Made by a program: the position numbers and the translations under genes. From NCBI GenBank assembly GCA_031772625.1, contig CM062811.1, forward strand, positions 651,188,871 through 651,252,870: a stretch of 64,000 nt of DNA. The letters run 5' to 3'. Positions 34,997-47,830 of this stretch are shown here, piece after piece; the first letter of the stretch is position 1; each line of letters starts with the position of its first letter. This DNA comes from Pinus tabuliformis. Lineage: Eukaryota; Streptophyta; Pinopsida; Pinales; Pinaceae. Below the pieces are notes generated by a model, which was not told where the DNA came from, did not search any database, and worked only from the letters and a program-made list of their open reading frames with translations.

Positions 34997-37644
34997 TAGC
35001 CAAGGAATCTGAAACCTCAAATCCATTTACTTTACCTTTCTCATGCCCATATTGCCACCATCCAATCCAGCCTACTGTCATAGTCTTATCTTTCGTTATG
35101 CTTACTCATGCACAGAGCTTCATCTAAATCTTACATTACCTATTTGATACCACACAACTCTCCCCAAGCTCCATTAACTTTCCTCTTTCCCAAACATTTC
35201 CTGAGACTCAAAACATAAAATGCAATGCCAAGAAACAACCAAGAAGAAAACCATGAAAACCAATAACAATATGAAACCACAATCAAAGTGGAAAGGCCTT
35301 GCACCAGACATAAACAAAACCACAAATTAATCTCAACAAATCATAAAAGACCAAAAGAACAAGACTAACAATAGACACCATGACTCAATCCCCATAGTTC
35401 CCAAAGAAAGCTCAACTTGAGTCTTCTTCAAGATTTCATGGAAACCTCTCTTGCCATGCAACTCCTTGCGTCATACTGCCATAAATACATAATTTTCAGT
35501 GCATAAATAAACATAACAATACACGAGCTACCTTATCTTGTTGTGCCACGTTCATTGCCTTGTAGCTGAACACGCCCATGCCATCTCTCAAGGGACTCCA
35601 ATTCCCTTGAGAAATCCACCTGTAACTAGAGACTAGCTAATATACTTGTCAAATACATGTCCATGAATATAGCACATATCCACATAATGTCAAACAAAAT
35701 CAAGGTTAAGAAAACTCCCCATATGAAAATCACTCATTTGTTTGGAATTAGGGTTTCCAAACATAGCGAAATAAATTGTTTCTCAATTCCTTTCTTTTAC
35801 CTTTATACCTTGCTGCAATCAAGGCTTACTATGTGTTGTCACATCACCCAAATGTTAGTTATATAAACATGTCAACAATTACCTTGTCACGCTACTACTA
35901 AGCATGTTTCCTGCAACTACTCACACATGTCAACCATATGTTCCAAATATCAATGCAATCATATCTATCAATTTGAAATAAACCTTTACCAAGGCTAACA
36001 ATCATGTCATAAGCCATAGTCATAAGACATAATGCTACAACTATCACCTATTACACTCAAGTACATATCAATTGTCTCAACACATATGTTAGTACAATCA
36101 TCTTAAAACAAGATCATTTCTTCATGAAATCCTATAGGCTCATACTCATATCATGTGATTAGTCAAACATTCAACCACATATAGATGACATAATCAAACA
36201 TTCAAGCACAAAGTAGATGACATAAGCAAGTTCATACCTTAATGTATCTCGGGGGAGGCAATCTTGTCTGCACAATCAATCTAGTTAACAGGATATAACT
36301 TCTCAACACATCAACTTAAACATAAATAAGCTCATGTTATCCATAACAATCACTAACTAACATGTTCACATCCTAACTCATAAATAATTATCATTTATGC
36401 ATAACAATCACATATGTATAATCGATCTAGACTAGTACAACACAATGCAACACAATAAGTCAACTCATACCTAAATGTCATAACCCTAACCATATGCATA
36501 GGCCAATCCAATTTAGCATGATACATTTGGCGTCAAGATCTTAATGAAATAACCTTAATCATCAAGTTACTAGCATATAACAACCATAAGATACATATCA
36601 TGCTCATCAACAACATATAACCTAACTGTCATATAACAACAACAAGTTAACCTATAACATACTCAACAACAACATATAACATAATCATCATGTTATCTAA
36701 TACAAAACAACAGTAGCCATGCATACAACTACATGTTACTATCATTCTTGACTATCCGACACGTGTGAATATAACTACACTAATCAACTAACATCTATCA
36801 TGAATGTAACCATAACGTGAAAAGACATGTACATAAACCTAATGTATATAAACCTAACACATATAAAAATACTTTACTTACATACCTGCATGTCAAACAT
36901 ACAATACTTGTATGATGATCTGCTCTTACCCCAAGGTCCAATGTTGCAACCTCATTATGATGATCTACATCTCTTGCTCTATCTCAGCCAACACATTAGC
37001 ATCATAACATACCAATATCACCCTAATGACCTAAATTGCATACCATGACTTCACAAGTCATGTTTGACCTACTATTCATGCATAACTATAACCAAGACCA
37101 TACATGCATAACAATTGCATATAGAAATATAACATATGAGTACCAAACCATATACACATCATTCTAGCTAAAGTCCAATCATCAATGCATGTCCATGTCA
37201 ACCACACAAACCATGACCTCATGCATGACAACAACCACTACTCCATTGTACACATTGCCACATGCAACTATCAATATGCATAAGCAATGCCTAATCAACT
37301 ACACATGCGCATGAACGCATGTAGTCGAGCATAAGTGATCAACTCTTGTAACCAACCTACAAGACTGATACATGTAATCAAACAACCAAGAATGTAACCT
37401 AAGATACAATAATTTAAGTAGGCAACATAAAATCAACATGTAAGCAACATATAACCGTATGCAACCAGTCATAGACTCATGACGATGCATTCCACAAAAT
37501 CAACATCAAGTTCCTCATGAAAACCTTACTACAATCATGATCAATCATTATGCAATGCAACAAGCACATGAAATGCAAGTGTAAGAGACACACATGTAAT
37601 TGACATGCATGCATGACCAACACCTTCACCCAAGGAGAGCACAA
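34997..37644. other. A/C-rich non-coding stretch (possible LARD interior)
   Basis: 2.6 kb biased to A and C on the plus strand, rich in CATAACA, ATATAAC and ACAACA words, with no long frame on either strand. It lies immediately downstream, in minus-strand sense, of a PBS-like site and candidate LTR (37664-39718). It may therefore be the non-coding interior of a large retrotransposon derivative, cut by copia-2 at 34996. Confidence 0.45.
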
Positions 37645-37660
37645 CAATGCTCTAATACCA
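37645..37660 (-). other. PBS-like site TGGTATTAGAGCATTG
   Basis: The minus strand matches the initiator-Met PBS (TGGTATCAGAGC) at 11 of 12 positions and sits 3-4 bp from the end of the candidate LTR. Confidence 0.6.
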
Positions 37661-37663
37661 ACC

Positions 37664-39718
37664 TATAACAACCCCTCCTCCTAGGTCCACCCAAGCAACC
37701 AACCAGCTGAGAAAACATGTGATGAGAGAGGTTACTATAAGGGATTCAATCTCCTTGGTGACCTTAAGTAAATGGAATCGATGGAACTCATCAAACAAAT
37801 CCATCCACATCAGCAACAACACCCCCAGGAGACATGAAATCCACTCAGACATCTTGTCCCTGGGTCCCACTAATGTTTTAAGCCTTTTAACTCAAAGTCA
37901 CTCTCATGCTATAGGCAAGACAATGAACAACAACCCAAAGTCACTCTCATAGGCCTATGTGCCAGCGACTGTGGACTTTTCTCAGTAGACCTATGCCAAC
38001 GACCCTAAGATTTGAGCCACTTTAATAGCCCAGAATCTTTGCCTTTGCCCAGAACTTGTTACAACTTCCAGAATAAATTAAAGACATGATGACAAGATAA
38101 ACAAACCGAAAATCAACCTTATGACTAAGCTTGAGAATCCCCATCCGGGACTGACATTTTGTCAAACACTTGGCATCAATACAACCTACATGTCTAAGAT
38201 ACAAGACAGAACATAAATGATTGAAAGAACTTATGAAACATAACCAAAATGATCACCACCTTCTCCCTTGAATTATTGTATCATCCATTAGGTCTTGCAT
38301 CCATCCATTTAATAGTTACAAGTATATACATGAAATAACCATGACATAAACCAGTCATCTAACCATGCTTGTAGCCAACATAAAACTATGTAAATATCAG
38401 AGATATGACAACCATTAAATCCACATATAAACAAGTGCAAAAGTAAGAGAAATTAGCTTTTATTATTCATAGGAAAATCTGACTAGGTTCGGTACTTCCT
38501 CGTACCACCCGACTATAGACATGGCTGAACCAAATATCTCTTTCAGCTAGTCACCCCTATTCCATATTCCAAGCATAAATGTGGGATCTCATAGAACAAC
38601 CAATCCAAGAACAACCAATGGAATCTAGAGGTTAAACCACCTCCACCCTTATCAAACCATGATCACACCATAACCAGTGCTCTGATCACAACTGAATTGA
38701 ACTTGGAATGCCATCCGGAATCCATCAAATTCCTTGAGGAATTTTTTGTCTCCTTGTCTCTCAGGCTTTACCGCAATCCAAACAGGATCACTAGGCCCTA
38801 AATCGAGACTAGTCTCTCAGGCTTTACTGCAATCCAAACCCAGATCACTAGATCCTAAACAGAGACTTCTCCCTTAGGCTTTACTGTGTATCCCACCAAA
38901 ACTAGTCAAGGGATTACTAGGCCTTTGGCAATGGAACTTGAAACCACCTCCGCCCCGGATTCCGAAATCCATCCAGCAAACCAAATCTCAAAAACCAAAA
39001 TAAACTTCCCAACATACCATGGCATATGGAAAAAGGCAAGGTTAGGCTAAAAAACCATTGTCATAACCTGATAAAACCATGCCACCAACAGCAAGAGAAC
39101 CGTACACCAACATGCAAAGCCATGCATGCCCAAACCAGCTAGGAAATCACACATGCAAAAGGTTACCTGCAAATATTTCTGTTGAAGCTGCTTGAATCCT
39201 TCTTTCCTTTCCTTGATCCTTGCTTTCCTTCATTTCCTTTGCTTGCTTTTCCTTCCTTGATCCAAAGCTAGAGTGCTCCAAGAAACTCTAAGTGACCAAG
39301 AGTGAGAGAGAGAGAGAATAATGAGAGAGCTCCAAACTTGAGCTGACAAAATGTTACAAAAATATTTCACTGGAAAAAGCTTTCCAACTTATCCACATAA
39401 TCTTTTTTATGTATGAGGCCTCTAATTTCTTCATTTTCCATTATTTTCCTTCATTTTCCTCCTCACATGCAACCTGCGACCTTTCACCTTACTTTTCTCT
39501 TAATTTCCTTTATTTTCATAAATAAATGTGCCAAAATTCCTTTTTGTCTTTTAATGCCTTTGCCTTAAGCTTTGCCAATTTTTCTTAGCCAAAACACAAA
39601 TCCAGTGATGCCCACTAGGATATCTTTGCTCAACATTCCGCTTGGAATAAGTGTCCCTTGTGGTCTTATTTTGCCTTTATTAACTTTATTACATGAACTT
39701 TTCACCAGGGTTATCACA
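37664..39718 (-). repeat. Candidate 2-kb LTR
   Basis: On the minus strand it would start TGTGATAACCCT (39718) and end AGGGGTTGTTATA (37664), a short imperfect inverted terminal repeat with the final CA decayed to TA. A PBS follows at once. It holds a 56-bp triple tandem repeat (38757-38925), a (GA)n stretch (39301-39317) and no coding frame. No second copy was found in the window, so LTR identity rests on the ends and the PBS. Confidence 0.5.
38757..38925 (+). repeat. 56-bp tandem repeat, three copies
   Basis: TCTCAGGCTTTACYGCAATC units start at about 38757, 38813 and 38868. The third is more diverged. They lie inside the candidate LTR and could be U3 or R enhancer-type repeats. Confidence 0.8.
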
Positions 39719-42238
39719 AACACATTCCATTATGTTGTTGTAGATGTCATGAATATAGACATCTCTACATAAATTTCCCCATGATGGTTCTTGAGACAAC
39801 TCCAGATCAAGGTCAAGCTACATATCAGGATGACCTCTCTAGATTTATTAATTAGAGTCATGAACCCAAGCCTCCACTCCCATAGACACAATATGGAAAA
39901 ACTCTTGTTACTAACAACAACTTTGAACTACTTACAAATATTGAATCCCAATGCCTCCTCTGAACCGTTCCCCAAAAAAATCCTAAAAAATCCCAAAACC
40001 CAAAAAATCCTCTAAGGTTTCTCCTTTTGCCTCCTCAAAACCCTCGAATATGGATCCTCAAGAAACCTCATAAAAAGATTCTATGTTGCTGCAAAATAAT
40101 GAAGGCATTGAATAAATATATATGGACGCTCTTAACCTCCTAAGCGTTGATAAATCATGGAAAGATAAAAATTTGAATTTTTTTGATATTCGTTACTTTT
40201 TATAAATAACATGTTATTTAAAAAAGTGATTTTTACCTCACCATTTTTATAAAATGAGTTAAAAACCCTCCAAATATGAGAAAAGGTTAATTTAAATGAC
40301 ACAAACTTTGGAGTGAGATCATATTTTCTTATTATTAAAAATTTATATATTTTTAATATATAAATTAATTAAGAGTTACGAAAGATTTAAATTTTACAAA
40401 TTACATAAATTGAAAATATGTATTAATGTGAGTACACTAATTTTAGTAACTACTTATAAAGATAAAGAAAAAGAAAAAGATTACACTAATTTTAACACTA
40501 CTTATAAAATAGGTAAAATTGTAGGAAATGTCAAGTTCTCACTACAGTGAAGAAACAAACACAGGAATAGGCCATGGTAACGGGGTCGTTGTGCATTAAC
40601 GGGAGTAAAAAATTGATAGAAAAACTGACGTGGACGTATTAGTGGGAACCAATGTACATAGACATTGGAGGACGTAGTCAGTGAGAACGGATGAGATTTT
40701 GAACACAATAAGATACAATAATGAGGGTATTAGGCTTGAAATTTCAAATTTATCTGTTCTATGGTGGAAAATTGATGTAAGGAGGGGATTAGGTTTGGAA
40801 TTTCAAATTTATCTTGTTTATAGTGGAAATTTGATGACGACTATTTGTCTTTTTATACATGTTATTTCATATTTTAAGTAGATTTGTGAGGGTTAATTTT
40901 TTTGTATTGTTATATGCAATTATTGAGAGTTAAGTTTGAAGATAATTATTTTAAAGAAAATAATAACTTATTAGTCTAACTCTATAATACTGATTTTTTA
41001 TTTTTATTTGATAAAATGTATATTAATAATGTTTAATAAAAAAAATGACATTCAATCTTTCTCTGAAATTCTTTGTGTTTCTATAATAATCTCATTTTTA
41101 GACAAGCCAACCCAATATTGGTGACAAGAAGTAAGTTTTAATTTGACCTCTAATTAAAATTTATCACAAGGGACTTAAATATTTAATTTATGGTTTGTAA
41201 GGTTTTTGGATAACCATCAGATATGCTTAAAAAACAAAAAAAACCATCATGTATAGGCAAACCAATTATAACGAGTTGATGGAGGGCAAACAAAGTCAAC
41301 AAATAGAGATAGCATAAACATGTATCAAAAATAATAAAATTACTTGAGGAATGGCCTTCACAATATTCACTGTGAAGTGAAAAGCATGATACGTTATTGT
41401 ATCCGCCTCCAGACTAAAAAGAGTTCAAAAACAGGTCATTAGACAGAAAAAGTAGATTTCAAGTGGTATGCAAGCCTACGTTTTCTGAAGAACCTCTCCC
41501 TACATAGTGTAGAGACACATTTGGAATAAGTTTACATTTGGATATGGGTCCACAGTTTATACATGCATTTAATTTTTCAGATTTGATTTCCAAATATTTT
41601 AGTTATAAATTTATAAGTAAAGAAAGGTCAAACTTGATAAGAGGACTTTTGAAAAACTCATCACTCTTAAGCTCAAGTTTAAATATCATATTTAAAGGTT
41701 AGGGAAAAAGGATATCAAGAGACCATGATGAGACCCTAGAGGCACTGTCGGGTGTGGAAGGAGCTGGAATAGGAGATGAAATTAACCCAGGAAACTGAGA
41801 GGCAAACCCATTGGTTCTAGAAAGGAGACCACATGTCATGCGGTAGCTCCCATAGTGGCAGATGACTAGGCGTTGGTGTTCTGCAATGTCGTGAGTGGTT
41901 GGTCATCTCACCACCATGACCACTACCCATTCCTCCCTACTTCGTCGCCACGACCACTACCAGTTCCTCTCTACTCTGCTGAGCCCGATGGCATACTTGC
42001 ACTCCCACCACACAACTGATCAAACACGTGTCATTTCACAATAGGCTCTAGATAGACAACAAAACTTCTTAGAGCACCTTCCCCTTAAAATACACCTTCG
42101 GTATAACTAGCAATTGCCCCAAAAGGTGCAAAGACACACCGATAAGATCTTTAAATGGAAAAATTTGTAAATTGATTTCCATAATCAAGTAAATAATATT
42201 TGATACATTAAATTTATGTTTTTAAGTGTAAGGTTTGC
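39719..42238. other. Mostly AT-rich spacer with one weak coding relic
   Basis: At 39782-40080 one plus-strand frame reads MMVLETTPDQGQATYQDDLS and then a Lys/Pro/Asn-rich segment with three stops. It looks like an ORF relic but matches no family I recognise. Positions 41720-42110 are more GC-rich, without a domain. The rest is AT-rich with nothing supported. Confidence 0.4.
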
Positions 42239-42295
42239 ACCTAGAGAGATTTGATCCCTCTCAAGGCTTGTTAGATTTGGACTTAAGATGCTTGG
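42239..42295 (+). repeat. Single arm of the foldback repeat at 2491-2646
   Basis: Shares CACCT-GAGA and TTTGATCCCTCTC, then a GGCTTG-TAGAT-TGGA-TTAAG pattern with 2587-2646. The second arm is absent. Confidence 0.65.
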
Positions 42296-42559
42296 TATAT
42301 TAAAACTAAAGATTGATCTTTATAAATATTGTGTATATATTCAAAATAATGTTTTCTATTATTATTGTTTAATAAAAAATGTACTTAAATTTATTAAGTT
42401 CTTTGTATTTTATAAATGATGATTTTTATTATTTTTATTGTTGACAAATTTTTTTAGTTAAGTAGTTGATCTTCAATGTTAAAAAGTAAATTCTTACCAA
42501 CCTTATTGCCACAATGGTCCTTATTTGAATTTATTTCCTAAGCTTATAAAAATTCAACA

Positions 42560-42562
<3 letters not shown>

Positions 42563-42597
<35 letters not shown>

Positions 42598-42615
42598 TAT
42601 AGATATATATATATA
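42563..42615. repeat. (TA)n microsatellite
   Basis: A TA run interrupted by TAGATATAGATA near 42595. Confidence 0.9.
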
Positions 42616-42662
42616 TTCTCCTGGTGCCTATTAAAATAAAGCTAAGTACATTTTTCTCTATT

Positions 42663-42962
42663 CTATGAAGTTAAATTTTTCATCATAAAAGAAGAAGATG
42701 ATGGTATTAATGAAATATGGCACTAGAGGTAATCAACCATAAATCCCTACCCATTATAGGGATATCTCGTTAACATCATATCAATAACCACCACAAACCA
42801 ATGGTGGTTTATCCTATGAAGTTAAAATTTTCATCATAAAAGAAGAAGATGATGGTATTAATGAAATATGACAGTAGAGGTAATGAACCATATATCCCAA
42901 CCCATTATAAGGGTATCCCATTAACATCATATCAATAATCACCATAAGCCAAAGGTGGTTTA
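42663..42962 (+). repeat. 151-bp tandem duplication
   Basis: 42663-42811 and 42814-42962 are two copies starting CTATGAAGTTAAA and ending GGTGGTTTA, differing at about one base in nine by eye. Non-coding. Confidence 0.9.
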
Positions 42963-43082
42963 AAATGCATGATAACAATACCTAAATATAAAGAAAAGGT
43001 CCATGTGTTATCCTTGTGACCAGACTATAGAGTCAACTTGCTAATGCTACCTCCATGTCCAATATTGACATCTAATAGTTGA

Positions 43083-43246
43083 AGATAGGAAGTTGATGTA
43101 TGGTAGCATAAATAACAAGTGACTAAGAGTCATTATGTTAACTTTAAGGAATATTTCAATGTTAAGATAAACGGTTGATGCATGGTAGCCTAACTAACAA
43201 GCAACTAAGAATCATTATGCTATGTTTAAGAAATCTTTCAATTTTT
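43083..43246 (+). repeat. 82-bp tandem duplication
   Basis: Two diverged copies share TTGATGYATGGTAGC and TAACAAGYRACTAAGA. Non-coding. Confidence 0.8.
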
Positions 43247-44173
43247 AGCTAAAACCCTCATACCAACTAATATATTCACTAATTGTGTTAATAATGAGTG
43301 AATACCTCCTAATAACTTGAATGTTCTAGGAAAGAAGAAACCATCATTAGTGCACTTGTAAATTATTTGTTGTGTTTTCTTGAACAATTGGAATGCCTCC
43401 AAACATTCTTCTACTAAAATTAATTTATTATTATTGATTATACTCCAAGAGCCTCATTGATTCATTATCCATGATTAAATTATTGACAATATTTAGATTA
43501 CTTCTACGTGCCTTGAATTTCCAATGACTAGGTGTGGATTTTTTTTATACACAGTTTTAGTTTTAGGTCAAGTCAAGTTCATGAGCAGCCGATCAAATAC
43601 TAGAATAGATATATATTAATCTTGTAAGCCTTTATTTATAAGTACAAAGAGATAAAAACTAAACCTCGAAAAATATCGAAATTTGTATCTTATTTTTTTT
43701 AATCATTTATAAATCTAGGGTTGACATAAGTAATTTGCAGAGCACTATGAAAAAAAATGTGATTCGGTTGTCTATTATTAATGTATTTTTTCTGAAAATA
43801 ACGCGATTGTGTATAATTAATTTCCTGGACATTACTTGACTTCTAGTTTCATTTTGGCAATTAACTTTCCTTCTTTTTGTAGGACATTTTGAAAATGAGA
43901 TGTGCTTGTATATGATTTGACATTTTTCCCCAATTAAAAGTAACACTATCTCTGTAATTGTTGAAAGTTACCTCATTAGTGTTTTCTTTCTTGCACTAAA
44001 CGTGCATCCTCTCTTGCACATTGTTTTTGCCTCATGAGGAACGATATGGATTTAGAGATTTTCTACCTTGACAAACAGGATTTGTGTGAAAGTCCCTAGG
44101 TTGATGGAATGACATCTTTCTTCTCTTCGGTAGTAACAACGCCTGATGGTTTTGCTTGTTAAGTGGATCAATT
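43247..44173. other. AT-rich spacer
   Basis: No supported gene or repeat. A minus-strand frame at 43707-43946 has no recognisable domain. Confidence 0.5.
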
Positions 44174-44230
44174 TGGTGTAGTGGTTAGTTTAATTGTATG
44201 ATGGAATGTTTTTTTAGCATCAAATCTCAC
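44174..44230 (+). other. tRNA-like SINE head candidate
   Basis: TGGTGTAGTGGTTAG (44174-44188) matches the Pol III A box. GCATCAAATCTCAC (44217-44230), about 40 bp on, resembles a B box (GGTTCAAATCTC) with two core changes. This spacing is right for a tRNA-derived SINE. No tail or target duplication was identified. Confidence 0.35.
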
Positions 44231-44409
44231 TGTGGTGTGTCCCCTTACAGAATGTAAGGTTACTAAATTCATGTCAATCATTTCTTCTGCAAATATGTAT
44301 ATTTTTCCCACTCCAAAATAAATTGTGTTTTCCCTTTTCTTATGAACATATATGATGTATTTAAATCAAATTACCAACATGCTTGCTGAAATACAATTTT
44401 TTTTAATAG

Positions 44410-44990
44410 ATAATTATTGGAACAGTAAGGAAGGGGATAGTTAGAAAGTTAGGCAAGTGCATGGGGGACATTGGGTTCCTCACCACAGAAGCAGGAACTG
44501 GCAATGCAATTATATTTCATGGAAAAACTATATACAGAATGGAGACAATTGTTGGGGAAGTGTCTGTGATTTTACAGTTTGCTTATGCCAAATGTAAGAT
44601 CAGAGAGAAGTCGTGGGTACCCAATAATGCCTTTTTGCCTTCAGTCTTGCTTATTTCAGGTACCCATAATGCAATATTAACTCCAAATAATGTTAGAATA
44701 GTTATGGAAAACAATGAGGCTTTCATATTTATGCCTAAAACCACCAAAATTTTGTGTCCATTTACTCGTGTAGAACAAAATTTAAGTTTGTTTAGCTGGA
44801 AAAATTTATCCATAAACTGCGAAGAAAAGGATGGTTATAGAACCTATAGCTATGGATTTGCTTCTACAACTATATTTTCTAGAGTAATTTTTAGTACTTT
44901 GATTTAGAGGTTAGGGGAACTAGTTTGGGAGCACTTGTAAGTGATGATGTGGAGAAAGTTGTGATTGTCTTAAGCGGGTCTCTATTATAC
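44410..44990 (+). pseudogene. Coding-like sequence, upstream part, split by copia-3
   Basis: An open frame runs from about 44410, directly after TTTTTTTTAATAG, which looks like a splice acceptor. It passes the Met at 44461 and ends at TAG 44905-44907. The protein is balanced in composition (it contains GEVSVILQFAYAKCKIREKS and NNAFLPSVLLISGTHNAIL). A one-frame shift near 44895 continues it as GALVSDDVEKVVIVLSGSLL up to the copia-3 LTR. Coding texture resumes beyond the element at 50210. I do not recognise the family. It could be a host exon or an unknown transposon ORF; the shift and the insertion make it a pseudogene. Confidence 0.5.
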
Positions 44991-44995
44991 TATTG

Positions 44996-45578
44996 TGTTG
45001 TGCGTTATATTCTTTCCTTGACTAGCCCCACGCGCCAAGCCAGGGGGTTAGAGGGGGGTGGTTGTCCCCCCTTTCGTTGCGCCAGGTGGTTCACAGGGGG
45101 GGCGGCAGCCCCCCCTGTTAAGGGGTTTGAGGGGGGAAGTAGCCCCCCCGCCGCCCCCCCTATCAGGGGGTTTGAGGGGGGCAGTAGCCCCCCCCTCTAT
45201 GGGGTTCTCCTGGGAATTTGTTTTTTTACCCTATATTAGGTTGGCGGACCTACCTATGGTTTTGTGCATGGGTTTTGCACATGGTTTTGGGCATGATGGT
45301 TTTTTTTCCATGGTATCTTGTAGATCCGGTCAAGGGAACTACGGTTATGTTCTTATCTAGGGTTAATGGATTGGGGTTTATGGATGCTTTGACATGTATA
45401 TATATGTATTGTAAAATTGAAAGGAAAATAATAAAAAATCAATCTGGTAGTCCCAGTTTTGCAATCCATGGGAAAATCTCTATGTATATTTATTTTATGT
45501 TTTATGCTCTCACCATTGTTTATTTTCTATTTTTAAAAATTTGTTTGCAGGTAAGTTTGTACAGGGTTAAAATCTACA
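44996..45578 (+). repeat. copia-3 5' LTR
   Basis: Starts TGTTGTGCG and ends GGTTAAAATCTACA. Positions 45040-45200 hold alternating G- and C-runs in repeats of the type GGGGTTTGAGGGGGG...AGTAGCCCCCC, which can form hairpins or quadruplexes. Confidence 0.85.
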
Positions 45579-45700
45579 TTTGGTATGGGATTTGTTTTGC
45601 CTTCAAAGGAACGCCTTTGCTGCTGAGTGGTTTTGCTCGGGCCTGTGGTAGACCTTGTTCAGTGGGAAATTTGAGGGATCAATTCTCCCAGTTAAAGAAG

Positions 45701-46802
45701 ATGGCGAGTAGTGGAAATATAGAGATTGAGAAATTTAATGGTCAGAGTTTTGAGTTGTAGAAACTCAAGATGGAGGATCTGTTGGTGGAAAGATTAGTGG
45801 ATCATGGTAGATCCAGGTACTAAACCAACGACAATGTCAGATGAAGACTGGATGAAGTTCGATCAGAAAGCAAAGAGCACAATACAATTGTGTATCTCAG
45901 ATTCAGTATGGTTGAATGTAGCAAGGGAAGCTACAACGAAGGCTTTGTGGGAAAAGTTAGGGAATTTGTACCAATCTAAGTCTCTCGTGAACAAATTGTT
46001 CCTACAGAAAAAGATGTTTAACCTAAGGATGAAGGATGGAGACTCGGTGATAGAGCATCTGAACGCATTTAATACTGTGGTAAGTCAGTTGTTGTATGTC
46101 GATATTAAAATTTCAGATGAAGATAAGTGCATCAGTTTGTTGTGTTCTCTACCCAATTCGTGGGATAGCCTAGTTGTTGCAATAGGTAGTAATACAACTA
46201 CCTTGAAGTTTGATGAAATAGTCTCATCCTTCCTATTAGAGGAGATGAGATGGAAAAATACAGAAGGAAAAAATGGAGATGTCTTATTTGTACGAGGACA
46301 GTCCCAAAACAAAAATAAAAATAAGTCCTCAAGTGGGAGATCTAAATCTAGAGGAAGATCTAAATCTCCAGGAAAACCTGTAAAAATGTGCTGGAAATGT
46401 GGAAAGGAAGGGTACTTCAATAATGATTGTACATCTAAAGCTCCTGTGAAAGGAAAGGGATCTAATGATGCTGCTTCTGCAGAGGCGAAAACAACCTCAG
46501 ATGAAGGTGGGGATGTGTACTTGGCTTCTTCTTCAAGTACATATGTAGATCATGAGGCATGGTTGATTGACTTTGGTGCATCTTTTCACTTCACTCCCCA
46601 TAGGTATTGGTTCTATGAATATGAGAAATATGATGGTGGTGATGTCTTATTAGGGGATGAAAAGAAGGCTAGAATCATCAGTAGTGGAAAAGTCAATTTT
46701 AAGTTGCAAGGTGGAAGGATTAGAACACTTCCGGGTGTTCTGCATATTCTTGCATTGGCCAGAAATTTGATTTATGAAGCAAGATGGATGATGCAAGTGT
46801 AA
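45701..46802 (+). pseudogene. copia-3 gag and protease
   Basis: The start ATG at 45701 gives MASSGNIEIEKFNGQSFEL, a normal copia gag opening. A TAG at 45757 replaces the conserved Trp and a shift near 45790 follows. From 45804 the frame is open for 332 codons: UBN2-type gag core (VNKLFLQKKMFNLRMKDGDS), an SR-like basic patch, and a zinc knuckle CWKCGKEGYFNNDC (46389-46430) in which Tyr replaces the zinc-binding His. The protease motif reads WLIDFGASFHFT (about 46558), with Asp kept but Phe in place of Ser in DSG. Loss of the His would be expected to weaken RNA packaging. Confidence 0.85.
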
Positions 46803-46859
46803 AAATAATGTTCGAGAAATATACCTGCAAGATGGTTCGGGGAGCACTAGTATTGATGT

Positions 46860-47830
46860 GAGGAGTACAGATTGGAACTATGTACAAGCTTCTGGGTAGC
46901 ACTGGTATTGATGGGTGCAACAGTTCTGTGGTTCCTAAAAGTGGAGCAGAAAACCTTGTGGTCCTTAGAGAAAAGACCATGCTATGGCATCAAAGGCTTG
47001 GAAATATTGGAGATAAGGGCCTCTGAATACTTCATGGTATGGTATGGTAGAAGTTGTGTCTAATTTCTCTATGGAATTCAATTTCTGTGAACATTGTGTA
47101 TATGGGAAGAAAAATTGGGTGAGTTTCCCCTCTGGTGCTAAGAGGGCGAAAGAAATATTAGAGCTTGTGCACAGTGATGTGTTTGGACATGTGTCGGTTC
47201 CATCACTAGGTAAGTCAGTGTACTGTATATCATTTATATATGACTTCTCAAGGAACACATGGATATATTTCCTCAGGAAGAAATCCGAAGTCTTTGATAG
47301 GTTCAAAGAATTTAAGGCTCTGGTGAAAACTAGACAGAGAAGAAGATAAAGGTGTTGAGGACAGATAATGGTGGAGAGTTCTGCAAGAAGGAATTTGAAG
47401 AGTTTTGTAAGAAGTGTGGTATAGCACGACAAAAGACTACTCCATACACACCTCAGCAAAGTGAAGTTGTGGAAAGAATGAACTGGACGTTGATGGAAAA
47501 GTAAAGAAGCATGCTCAGTGGTGTCGGGTTAGGACAAGAATTCTGGATAGAGGCAGTGGAGACTGCATGTTACCTAGTAAATAGATCACCTTCATCAACA
47601 TTGGAGGATAAGTCTCCACAATAGATATGGACTGGTAAGAAACCCTCTCTTTCACATATGAGGGTATTTGGCTGGGATGCATATGTACATGTTCCAAAGG
47701 AGAAAAGAACCAATTTGGATAGTAAATATGAAAGGTACATTTTTATTGGGTATAAGGATGGTTTAAAAGGTTATAAGCTTTAGAACCTAGAAACAAGGAA
47801 GTTCGTGTACAACAGAGATGTGGTGTTTAG
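46860..47830 (+). pseudogene. copia-3 integrase
   Basis: The pre-integrase motif MLWHQRLGNIGDKGL (about 46979) gives the His pair. CEHCVYGKK (about 47089) gives the Cys pair, with a frame change between. DDE residues are visible as Asp in LVHSDVFG (about 47163), Asp in RTDNGGEF (about 47358) and Glu in SEVVERMNW (about 47461). At least four stops or shifts, for example after 47349 and at about 47503. The C-terminal KYERYIFIGYKDG and YNRDVVFREV words (about 47730-47830) follow, the latter opening the 47805-48071 frame. Confidence 0.85.

Noticed and set aside
37299..37490. Short minus-strand frame in the A/C-rich stretch
   Set aside because: No domain, biased composition, no supporting context.
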